From Acholeplasmatales bacterium DTU056 (lineage in GTDB: Bacteria > Bacillota_I > Bacilli_A > ML615J-28 > CAG-698): a DNA stretch of 7,089 nt. The stretch lies in the NCBI GenBank assembly GCA_001512985.1, contig LFRX01000026.1, positions 39,584-46,672 of the forward strand. Direction: 5' to 3'. Position numbers and translations under genes: made by a program. The stretch's first letter is position 1; the number at the start of each line of letters is the position of its first letter. The notes under the pieces were generated by a model. That model saw nothing but the letters and a program-made list of their open reading frames with translations, was not told the origin of the DNA and made no database searches. Of this stretch, positions 1 through 6,181 are shown one piece after another.

Positions 1-1
1 T

Positions 2-313
2 GACATCCTAAAAATATTTAAATTTAAAAATAATACTACTTATTTAATTCTAATCGATAGAGAAGCAACTACTATCTTCGCATATTACCGAGATAATGTA
101 AAAGTTTTAAGATTTAATGGAAATATTTATGAATATTTAGAAGTATATGGCGAGGATAGTTACTTATATATAACAAACGACCTTGAAGATTTTGAAGGCT
201 ATCAATACAAAAACGTTAAAAATTATAAGGTTGAAAAAATTAAAAATATAGATGTTAATCAACTAAAAGAAAAAGTTTTGACATTAAAAAATGAAGCCAA
301 TATTGCCCCATAA
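2..313 (+). CDS. C-terminal fragment of an unrecognised protein (5' end outside window)
   Basis: An open frame of 103 codons enters from the left edge and ends at TAA 311-313. It contains no convincing start with a ribosome binding site, so this is the 3' end of a longer gene. The visible part is rich in Tyr, Asn, Lys, Asp and Ile. It begins DILKIFKFKNN, continues through a beta-like stretch (YLILIDREATTIFAYY) and an acidic patch (EDSYLYITNDLEDFEGY), and ends in a Lys-rich probable helix (QLKEKVLTLKNEANIAP). There is no transmembrane segment and I recognise no family motif, so no function is assigned. It converges on the LTA-synthase-like gene and is followed 10 bases later by a good hairpin terminator, which supports it being a real, expressed gene end. 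The coding call rests on frame openness, codon composition and the terminator. Confidence 0.6.
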   Translation, partial: DILKIFKFKNNTTYLILIDREATTIFAYYRDNVKVLRFNGNIYEYLEVYGEDSYLYITNDLEDFEGYQYKNVKNYKVEKIKNIDVNQLKEKVLTLKNEANIAP

Positions 314-323
314 AATAAATACT

Positions 324-364
324 AAAAAAAGGCTAAGTTCACATTTTTGAACTTAGTCTTTTTT
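324..364. terminator. Bidirectional rho-independent terminator between convergent genes
   Basis: The inverted repeat pairs 325-341 with 348-364 around a 6-base loop (342-347). The core arm GGCTAAGTTCA pairs with TGAACTTAGTC, with one G-U wobble on the plus-strand transcript, and is flanked by an A-run on the left and a T-run on the right. Read on either strand it ends in a U-tract, so it can terminate both the plus-strand fragment ending at 313 and the minus-strand LTA-synthase-like gene, whose stop codon starts one base beyond the hairpin. On the minus strand the wobble becomes an A-C mismatch, so that direction may be slightly weaker. Confidence 0.85.
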
Positions 365-365
365 G

Positions 366-2279
366 TTACGCAAAGTATTTTTTATTTAGAATTAAATCAT
401 TCATTCGTTTTTGATATTCAAAGTGTTGAATTAATTGAGTAATTTTTTCATCATTAATATTATTCTTCAATTTAATAACTTTTTTAGTTGGATAAATATA
501 AATGAAATCATCAAAGAAAATATCTAATGAACGAGGACTATATACATAGGTTGGTTCATCGCTTAACATATCGACGCCAAACCGATATTGATAATCTAAT
601 CCAAACAAGTTAGCCATTGTTGGATAAAGGTCGACAGTGCTATGGACTGATGAGTCAATACCTGGATCAATTAATCCTTTAGCATAAATTAGACATGGTA
701 CTTTTTGCATTATTTGACGATATTCAATATCGGTTAGTTTTTTATCTAAAATACCTTCAATATCTTTTTTAAATAATGAAGAAGTATGATCGCCATGTAT
801 TACAATTACAGTATTATCAAGTAAGCCACTTGCTTCCATTTTGTTTAAAAAAATTCCTAGAGCTTCATCGAAATAATGGATATGTTCTAAATAGTTACGT
901 GAAAGATTAGTTATACTTTTTCCTAGGTTTAATTTATTGGCTGGAACTTCCTTGGATGGAACATATGGCGCATGAGAAACAACAGTAATAGGATAAGCAA
1001 AGAATGGTTTATCAATCTCTTCAAAAATATCAACGCTTATTGATAAGAAGTCTTTATCGTTAATCCAATCATGGACTAAATTTAGTTCTTTGTCACTACG
1101 TTCAATAAAGTCCCATTTATCATAGTGACGATCAAATCCAAGCGTTTTAATATGTTTTTCTTTACGATTATAAAATTCGCCAATATTTCCATGTAATGAA
1201 AAAGTATAGTAATCTTTTTGCTTAAAGTCTTTGGCTAGAGTATGATAATTTTCGCCGTGACTAGCTATAATTGTCAATTCATTACCATTACCATATAAAG
1301 AGGTCATTGTAGAAAATTCGGTGTCAGATGTATTTCCAATTCCAGCACTTGAATAGAAATTATTAAAATATAAGGATTCCTGTTTTAATCGATTTAAGTT
1401 AGGAGTAATTTCTACCCCATTAACTTTTAAATCCACCACAAATTCATTTAATGCTTCTACTTGAATAATAACTAAGTTTTTACCATTTGCTAAATTGGTG
1501 TAGGAGTTTGTTTTGCAATAATTATTGTTGTCGATAAAGTTTACAAAACAATCTCCTTCGTATTTTTGAAGATATTCTTCAATTTGCTGTTTTTCTAAAT
1601 CGGTCATAGGACTGTCTTTACCAGCAAGGTAAGAATATAAATCATAGAAATAGTAATTAATTACTCCGACTTTTGAACTAGCATATAATGGATTTAAGGT
1701 ATATTCGAAAATTGTTCCTTTACGGTTTTGTTCATATGATAAAAACGGAAATACAATTAAGACTAAAGTTAATAGAAGACTAATTAGTTTAATGTAGATT
1801 GAAAAATGTTGATGCAAACTAGTATCAGTTAATCGTCTAATGATTAAAATCGCAATGATTGGGATGAAGTAGTAGATTTGAGGAGGGTTAATGATAAAGT
1901 TAATTACATATTTAGCATAATATAAAATAAATTTTATTTGCGTTGGATTTTGAAAACTATCTAATTGAACAAAAGAGAAGCCTAATGAAAAGACATTCGC
2001 AAAAGCTGCTACCCCCAGGCAAATAACGCTAAAGATAATTGAGACCGTAGTTAAAAAGTTAATTCTTCGACGGGTCGATTTAAATACTAGCCAAGCGAAG
2101 AAGAAGAAAAAAAGAAAAATCCCCAAGTCCCCAATCAAGGAAGTTAACCAATCAACATACTCACGTGAAAATACACTTAAGTTTGGATGTCTAAACCCAG
2201 TTGTTAATAACAACACACTTAAAAAACTTAATCCAAAATATGAAATGTAAAAGACAAGTGGTTTTAATACTCGTTTCAT
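366..2279 (-). CDS. LTA synthase family protein (LtaS-like polyglycerolphosphate/phosphoglycerol transferase)
   Basis: This is a 637-residue membrane enzyme of the LtaS/sulfatase-fold family. Family members transfer glycerol-phosphate from phosphatidylglycerol to build the lipoteichoic acid chain outside the membrane. About five N-terminal hydrophobic segments are seen (near 6-27, 45-66, 75-100, 130-148 and 162-181), followed by an extracellular catalytic domain (about 265-560). Residues matching the S. aureus LtaS site are E275 (QVEALNEF), the nucleophile T317 in GNTSDTEF, R372 in FYNRKE, H436 in VVSHAPY, and D497/H498 in HGDHTS. The length fits LtaS (about 640-650). The Trp usual in the FWNR motif is Tyr370 here. 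Start ATG 2277-2279 has a strong AAAGGAG site (2285-2291) five bases upstream. The gene is monocistronic, divergent from an acyltransferase, and ends at a terminator. True LTA synthase, primase or another phosphoglycerol transferase cannot be distinguished from sequence alone. Confidence 0.88.
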   Translation of the reverse strand: MKRVLKPLVFYISYFGLSFLSVLLLTTGFRHPNLSVFSREYVDWLTSLIGDLGIFLFFFFFAWLVFKSTRRRINFLTTVSIIFSVICLGVAAFANVFSLGFSFVQLDSFQNPTQIKFILYYAKYVINFIINPPQIYYFIPIIAILIIRRLTDTSLHQHFSIYIKLISLLLTLVLIVFPFLSYEQNRKGTIFEYTLNPLYASSKVGVINYYFYDLYSYLAGKDSPMTDLEKQQIEEYLQKYEGDCFVNFIDNNNYCKTNSYTNLANGKNLVIIQVEALNEFVVDLKVNGVEITPNLNRLKQESLYFNNFYSSAGIGNTSDTEFSTMTSLYGNGNELTIIASHGENYHTLAKDFKQKDYYTFSLHGNIGEFYNRKEKHIKTLGFDRHYDKWDFIERSDKELNLVHDWINDKDFLSISVDIFEEIDKPFFAYPITVVSHAPYVPSKEVPANKLNLGKSITNLSRNYLEHIHYFDEALGIFLNKMEASGLLDNTVIVIHGDHTSSLFKKDIEGILDKKLTDIEYRQIMQKVPCLIYAKGLIDPGIDSSVHSTVDLYPTMANLFGLDYQYRFGVDMLSDEPTYVYSPRSLDIFFDDFIYIYPTKKVIKLKNNINDEKITQLIQHFEYQKRMNDLILNKKYFA

Positions 2280-2378
2280 GACGTCTCCTTTGTCTTCTTT
2301 TATATTTGCCCTTAACTTTATTCTATTTTATCACAATTTCATAAAATTAGAAAGTCATAAAATAAAAAAGAATTTTGA

Positions 2379-2407
2379 TTTATAATTAGTAAAAAATAAA
2401 AACTCAA
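2379..2407 (-). promoter_or_regulatory. Candidate sigma-A-type promoter for the LtaS-like gene
   Basis: On the minus strand TTGAGT (2402-2407) and TATAAA (2379-2384) are separated by exactly 17 bp. Each hexamer matches the housekeeping consensus at 4-5 of 6 positions. Transcription would begin near 2372, giving a leader of about 90 bases before the ATG at 2279. The background is very AT-rich, so chance matches are a concern, but hexamers, spacing and position all fit. Confidence 0.5.
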
Positions 2408-2418
2408 ATGTAAAAAAA

Positions 2419-2428
2419 TAAATATTTA
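2419..2428. promoter_or_regulatory. Perfect AT palindrome between divergent promoters (weak operator candidate)
   Basis: TAAATATTTA is a perfect 10-bp palindrome lying between the minus-strand -35 element (2402-2407) and the plus-strand -10 element (2453-2461), a sensible place for a shared regulator to bind. It contains no G or C and such palindromes arise easily in AT-rich spacers, so this is only a candidate. Confidence 0.15.
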
Positions 2429-2452
2429 ATTATTCTTTTTTTTGACAAAAAA

Positions 2453-2461
2453 TGATATAAT
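2453..2461 (+). promoter_or_regulatory. Extended -10 promoter for the acyltransferase gene
   Basis: TGATATAAT matches the extended -10 element TGnTATAAT perfectly. The sequence 17 bp upstream (TTCTTT, 2433-2438) is a poor -35, which is tolerated by extended -10 promoters. Transcription would start near 2468, leaving about 17 bases of leader before the GTG start at 2485. A perfect TTGACA at 2442-2447 lies only 8 bp from TATAAT, too close to act as its -35. Confidence 0.6.
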
Positions 2462-2474
2462 GCAAGTAATAAGT

Positions 2475-2480
2475 AGGTGA
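2475..2480 (+). promoter_or_regulatory. Ribosome binding site selecting a GTG start
   Basis: AGGTGA lies four bases before GTG 2485-2487. The only nearby upstream ATG (2483-2485) runs directly into TGA in its own frame, so GTG is the best start for the acyltransferase. The spacing is short but workable. Confidence 0.5.
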
Positions 2481-2484
2481 AAAT

Positions 2485-3216
2485 GTGAAACAAAAAAAGC
2501 CATTAATATTTAGAGTAACAGAAAAAATTGTACGTTTAATATATCGTCCCTATAAAATTATTTATTACGATGACATAACTGAACATGGAAATTTATTTAT
2601 TGCTAACCATGCTCAAATTCATGGCCCATTAGCAACATACTTATATTTCCCCTTTCCTAAAAAAACATGGGTAATTAGCAATATGACCAAGTTAAAAGAA
2701 GTTCCAGCATATGCCCGTGAAGATTTTTGGCGTCATAAACATTGGTCTATTAAATGGTTATTTTGGATTTTTTCGTATATGATTGCACCAATCAGTGTTT
2801 TTTTTATGAAGTATGCGGATACAATTCCAGTATATAAAGATATGCGGGCACATATTACTTTTCGTGACACAATTGAATCTTTATCAAATCAAACCGATGT
2901 AGTTATTTTTCCAGAGTGTCGTAAAGAATATAATCATATTCTTTTTGATTTTCAAAAACACTTTGTAGATATTGCTAGATTATATTACAAAAAGCATCAT
3001 CAAGTTATTAAATTTTATCCAATGTATATTTGCAAAGATTTAAAAACAATTGTAATTGGGAAAGCTATTAGTTTTAATCCTGATAATGATATTGAAGATG
3101 AGCGAATTAGAATAACTACTTATTTAAAAGAAGAAATAACTAAATTAGCATTAGATTTACCTTCACATAAAGTTATTCCATATATTAATGGATTAAAAAG
3201 AGTTAAAAGCAAATAA
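2485..3216 (+). CDS. PlsC/LPLAT-superfamily acyltransferase with variant catalytic motifs
   Basis: This 243-residue protein resembles 1-acyl-glycerol-3-phosphate acyltransferase-like proteins of Clostridia and relatives. Block I is present as IANHAQIHGP: His42 aligns with the catalytic His of HX4D, but the Asp position is Gly47. The FPEG block is IFPEC (142-145), with Glu144 kept and Gly replaced by Cys. Other family-like blocks are KEVPAYAREDFW (71-82), DTIPVYKD (112-119), and a C-terminal FDFQKHFVDIARLYYKK stretch (154-170). Residues 86-110 are aromatic and hydrophobic and could dip into the membrane. The likely substrate class is a glycerolipid or another lipid acceptor; the exact acceptor cannot be told. 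The gene has its own promoter and terminator, is divergent from the LtaS-like gene, and starts at GTG. An enzyme with altered chemistry or specificity, or an inactive homologue, remains possible. Confidence 0.75.
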   Translation: MKQKKPLIFRVTEKIVRLIYRPYKIIYYDDITEHGNLFIANHAQIHGPLATYLYFPFPKKTWVISNMTKLKEVPAYAREDFWRHKHWSIKWLFWIFSYMIAPISVFFMKYADTIPVYKDMRAHITFRDTIESLSNQTDVVIFPECRKEYNHILFDFQKHFVDIARLYYKKHHQVIKFYPMYICKDLKTIVIGKAISFNPDNDIEDERIRITTYLKEEITKLALDLPSHKVIPYINGLKRVKSK

Positions 3217-3222
3217 GTAATA

Positions 3223-3248
3223 AAAAAATCCCCGAATGGGGATTTTTT
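3223..3248. terminator. Bidirectional rho-independent terminator, acyltransferase / aro operon
   Basis: This is a perfect hairpin: AAAAAATCCCC (3223-3233), loop GAAT (3234-3237), GGGGATTTTTT (3238-3248). The A/T flanks give a U-tract in both directions, so it serves the acyltransferase (stop 3214-3216) and the converging aro operon. The last codon of aroF, TAA at 3249-3247, overlaps the outer end of the stem. Confidence 0.9.
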
Positions 3249-4257
3249 AAATACTATCTAAGCATTGTTTTAATTTACGACATTTTTTTACTAATTCTAT
3301 GAATTTTTCAATTTTTAGTGATTGGGCGCCATCACTTAGAGCGGTTTGGGGATTTTGATGTACCTCAATTAATAGACCATCAGCTCCAGCCGCCACTGCC
3401 GCAAGCGACAAATCCTCAATTAAATCCCATCTTCCCGCCGCATGTGACGGATCAACAATAATTGGCAAATGAGTAAGTTTTTTAATTAATGGGATGCTAG
3501 AAATATCTAGGGTGTTACGAGTATAAGTATTATCAAAAGTTCGTATTCCCCGTTCGCATAAAATAATGTTTTTATTACCACCAGCTAAAATGTATTCAGC
3601 ACTCATTAGCCATTCGTCAATAGTATTACTAAATCCGCGTTTTAGTAAGACGGGTTTATTTATATTACCTAAGGCTTTTAGTAATTCATAATTTTGCATA
3701 TTCCGTGCGCCAACTTGAAAAACATCAATATATGGTTCTAGTAATTCAAATTGTAATTTATCAGTGATTTCACTGACAATTGCTAAATTATATTTATCTT
3801 TAACTGCTTTTATAATATCTAAAGCTTCTTGACCTAATCCTTGAAAAGAATATGGCGATGTCCGCGGTTTAAACACTCCAGCCCGCATAATAGTTAAATT
3901 ATACTCAACTAATGTTTTAGCAATATTATCGAATGATTCAAAATCTTCAATCGCACAAGGCCCACCTATGATTGTTAAACTACCATCGCCAATATTAGCT
4001 TGTCCAACTGTTACAATAGTTTTTTGAGGAGAAGTTTTACTAACCTTTGGATATGGCTTTTGAATGCGAACAACTTCATCTACACATTCAAAAGCATAAA
4101 ATGATTTGGCATCAATTTTTGAGGTGTCTCCTAATATATTAATGACGATATGAGATGTACCTTCGATAGTTTGAAGAGAAAGTCCTAAAGACACGATATA
4201 TTCAGTTAAGTGGCTAATTTCATTAATAGTAGTACGAGGTTTTAATTTAATTATCAT
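3247..4257 (-). CDS. aroF: 3-deoxy-7-phosphoheptulonate (DAHP) synthase, type I-beta
   Basis: It catalyses the first shikimate step: phosphoenolpyruvate plus erythrose 4-phosphate to DAHP, in the cytosol. The 336-residue protein has an N-terminal ferredoxin-like/ACT-like domain (about 1-66) followed by a TIM-barrel (about 80-330), the architecture of Thermotoga maritima DAHPS. Visible motifs are GGPCAIE (98-104), FKPRTSPYSFQGLG (129-142), GARNMQNYELL (183-193), LLKRG (204-208), LCERGIRTF (233-241), DPSHAAGRWD (269-278) and ALSDGAQSL (306-314). Metal ligands by alignment are Cys101, His272, Glu298 and Asp309. In characterised relatives the N-terminal domain mediates feedback inhibition by Tyr/Phe, so allosteric control is inferred here. 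The ATG overlaps the end of aroQ by 11 bp and has AGAGGA (4265-4270) seven bases upstream. It is the last gene of the operon. Confidence 0.97.
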   Translation of the reverse strand: MIIKLKPRTTINEISHLTEYIVSLGLSLQTIEGTSHIVINILGDTSKIDAKSFYAFECVDEVVRIQKPYPKVSKTSPQKTIVTVGQANIGDGSLTIIGGPCAIEDFESFDNIAKTLVEYNLTIMRAGVFKPRTSPYSFQGLGQEALDIIKAVKDKYNLAIVSEITDKLQFELLEPYIDVFQVGARNMQNYELLKALGNINKPVLLKRGFSNTIDEWLMSAEYILAGGNKNIILCERGIRTFDNTYTRNTLDISSIPLIKKLTHLPIIVDPSHAAGRWDLIEDLSLAAVAAGADGLLIEVHQNPQTALSDGAQSLKIEKFIELVKKCRKLKQCLDSI

Positions 4258-4693
4258 TACTATTTCCTCTTTCTATTAAAAATTGCATAGCTTTAAGGTA
4301 TGAATTAAACCCTTCTCCATAGAAACTATTTATACAAGCATCTTTTATAACAGAAATCTTACGAAAATCTTCACGATTATAAATATTTGTTAAATGTACT
4401 TCGACAACCGGAATATTAATGGCTTTTATTGCATCATAAATTGCATATGAATAATGGGTGTATGCGGCAGGGTTAAGGATGATTCCCGCATATTTTTTTT
4501 TCATAGCATGATGAAGTAACTCGATAATTTTTCCTTCATAGTTTGTTTGGTAAACTTTAATCTTTACTTTTAATGCTTTTGCCCATTGTTTCAATTGTTT
4601 AGTTAAGTCTTGATAAGTTTTCTTACCGTAAATATCTACTTCGCGAGTTCCTAAAAGATTTAAATTTGGACCATTAATTACCAAAAACTTCAT
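4247..4693 (-). CDS. aroQ: 3-dehydroquinate dehydratase, type II
   Basis: It dehydrates 3-dehydroquinate to 3-dehydroshikimate, the third shikimate step. At 148 residues it has the usual length of the dodecameric type II enzymes. Diagnostic blocks are INGPNLNLLGTRE (6-18, with Arg17 of the active-site lid), the catalytic Tyr22 in DIYGKKT, ILNPAAYTHYS (72-82, Asn74) and VEVHLTNIYNREDFRK (97-112, with His100 and Arg111). The frequent HARE sequence in the last block is YNRE here, which should be tolerated because the catalytic residues are kept. The start ATG lies inside the end of aroE-aroK (20-bp overlap), with AGGTGA (4700-4705) six bases upstream. This gene is unrelated to the AroQ-class chorismate mutase two genes upstream despite the shared name. 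Confidence 0.96.
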   Translation of the reverse strand: MKFLVINGPNLNLLGTREVDIYGKKTYQDLTKQLKQWAKALKVKIKVYQTNYEGKIIELLHHAMKKKYAGIILNPAAYTHYSYAIYDAIKAINIPVVEVHLTNIYNREDFRKISVIKDACINSFYGEGFNSYLKAMQFLIERGNSNDN

Positions 4694-5930
4694 GTAATTT
4701 CACCTGGATTCTTTCAATCGTTTTTTCAATATCATCATTATTTTCTACCACCACATCCGCAATCCCCAAATATTTATTTATTCTTTCATAATATAATTTT
4801 TCTAACTTCTCTAGATTTGATACTAATGGACGATGGGTAAAGTCACATTTTTTTAATTCTTCTAATGGTCGGTTAATAAAAATAAATAACCCATTTTTTT
4901 GTAAATCAAGAATATTCTCCCCTTTTAAAATGACTCCTCCGCCAGTTGAGATAATGCTATTATTATAATATTTTAAATGTTCAATTATTTTACTTTCATA
5001 TTGTCTAAATAATTCTTCTGAGTTATTTCGTAAAAATTCTTCGGGAGTAACTTTATATGTTCCAAAAAATAATTTATCAGTATCTAAATATTTTTTTTGA
5101 TATATTTTGGCAAGTCTTTTTCCAATAGTGCTTTTTCCGGAATTAGGCATTCCAATTAATACTAAATTTATTTGTTTTTGTAAAACTTTATTATATATTT
5201 CATCAATTCGTTTTAGAATGTTTTCATTATTGGTTAGCAAATAATTTGCTTTTAAAGCTTGGGCTACTAACATATACAAACCATTAATAAATTGTATTTT
5301 TTGCTTTTTGGCTGCTAATAGAAGATTGGAATACAAAGGATTATAGTTTAAGTCAATAACAACTTCTAAATTAGTAAATTGACATAAATCTAAATTAAAT
5401 GGAATAGCATCATTTATAATATTACCAACTGGAGTAGTATTAATAAGGATGTGATATTTACTAAAGTCAGTAATTTCTTCTAATACGTATTCATTTACAT
5501 CTTTTTTATTACGAACCAAAAAATGAATTTCAGAAACTTTATTTAATTGTAAATAGTATTTAATCATTTTGGCCGTAGCCCCATTGCCAAGAATTAAGAT
5601 AGATTTATTTTTTAACATTATATTGTATTTTTCGATTGTTTTTTTAAAACCATAAAGATCTGTGTTGTAACCATAAAGTTTATTGTCTTTTTTAATAATT
5701 GTATTTACTGAACCGATTTTTTTTGCTTCAACATCTATTTCATCCAAATACTTGATAATTTCTTGTTTATAGGGATTAGTAATATTTAAAGCCGTAAACG
5801 ATAAAGTCAAAATATCTTGAACATTATCTAGATTATATAATTCATATTTAGTATCACTAATTAGTTCATGAATTATTTTACTAAAACTGTATCGGACATC
5901 TTTTCCGACTAATCCGTTTAAACCTTTCAT
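4674..5930 (-). CDS. aroE-aroK: Bifunctional shikimate dehydrogenase - shikimate kinase fusion
   Basis: This 418-residue fusion covers two consecutive steps, 3-dehydroshikimate to shikimate (NADPH) to shikimate 3-phosphate (ATP). The dehydrogenase half (1 to about 250) shows YSFSK (14-18, substrate serines 15 and 17), NITNPYK (49-55, catalytic Lys55), IGSVNT (72-77), GYNTD (87-91, Asp91), the nucleotide loop LGNGATA (114-120), Arg140 plus lysines suggesting NADP, NTTPVG (164-169), DLNYNPL (193-199) and GLYMLVAQA (217-225). The kinase half (about 254-418) shows Walker A GMPNSGKST (260-268), DTD (283-285), LFR (307-309), TGGG (329-332), the lid RPL (367-369) and Arg383. The linker is almost absent. 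The start ATG forms ATGA with the chorismate mutase stop; GGGG (5936-5939) is only a modest ribosome site. The sequence looks more AT- and Lys-rich than aroF or aroC and has no Trp. Both active sites look intact. Confidence 0.95.
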   Translation of the reverse strand: MKGLNGLVGKDVRYSFSKIIHELISDTKYELYNLDNVQDILTLSFTALNITNPYKQEIIKYLDEIDVEAKKIGSVNTIIKKDNKLYGYNTDLYGFKKTIEKYNIMLKNKSILILGNGATAKMIKYYLQLNKVSEIHFLVRNKKDVNEYVLEEITDFSKYHILINTTPVGNIINDAIPFNLDLCQFTNLEVVIDLNYNPLYSNLLLAAKKQKIQFINGLYMLVAQALKANYLLTNNENILKRIDEIYNKVLQKQINLVLIGMPNSGKSTIGKRLAKIYQKKYLDTDKLFFGTYKVTPEEFLRNNSEELFRQYESKIIEHLKYYNNSIISTGGGVILKGENILDLQKNGLFIFINRPLEELKKCDFTHRPLVSNLEKLEKLYYERINKYLGIADVVVENNDDIEKTIERIQVKLHEVFGN

Positions 5931-6181
5931 TTTAACCCCATTTGAATATTTTTACTTTCATTTAAAATGTGTTTATAGATATTTGTGATTTCATTATTAA
6001 ATTTATAATTTTGACATTTATTTAATATTTGTTGTTCACGAGATGGATCAAAGATAGCAATGTTTTGCTGTTGCTTATAGGTTTTAATTTCTAAAACAAT
6101 ATTAAATCTTTCTTCAAGTAATTGCATAATTTGATTATCTATTTTGTCAATTTTATCGCGATAAATTTTTATTTGATCCAT
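5927..6181 (-). CDS. Chorismate mutase, AroQ class (stand-alone)
   Basis: It converts chorismate to prephenate, the committed step to Phe and Tyr. The 84-residue protein is the size of the minimal all-helical AroQ-class domain. Aligned to the E. coli P-protein mutase domain, the site residues are Arg8, Arg25, Lys36, Asp45, Arg48, Glu49 and Gln80, in the patterns YRDKIDKID (7-15), LLEERF (21-26) and FDPSREQQIL (44-53). Phe44 stands where E. coli has an Arg. No dehydratase, dehydrogenase or DAHP synthase domain is attached. The ATG lies within the end of aroC (13-bp overlap) and is preceded by AAGGAAGG (6188-6195) with six bases between. The TGA stop overlaps the next ATG as ATGA, favouring coupling. 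With code 4 the frame would extend by only a few residues, so its boundary does not depend on code choice in any important way. Confidence 0.92.
   Translation of the reverse strand: MDQIKIYRDKIDKIDNQIMQLLEERFNIVLEIKTYKQQQNIAIFDPSREQQILNKCQNYKFNNEITNIYKHILNESKNIQMGLK

Noticed and set aside
2436..2453. T-run, GACA, A-run read as a terminator hairpin
   Set aside because: The stem would be purely A-T and the site lies immediately before a promoter with no gene ending there.
2485..3216. Acyltransferase as a pseudogene because HX4D is broken
   Set aside because: The frame is intact, all other conserved blocks are present, and the gene has its own promoter and terminator; the altered motif resembles a coherent subfamily.
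5927..5929. TGA read as Trp (Mycoplasma-type code)
   Set aside because: All 13 Trp codons are TGG, no long frame contains TGA, and TGA here forms a typical ATGA stop/start overlap.
4674..5930. AroE-AroK fusion as a frameshift or missing-stop artefact
   Set aside because: The frame is continuous, both domains are complete at normal lengths, and there is no internal start with a ribosome site at the kinase junction. Read-level error cannot be excluded from the sequence alone.
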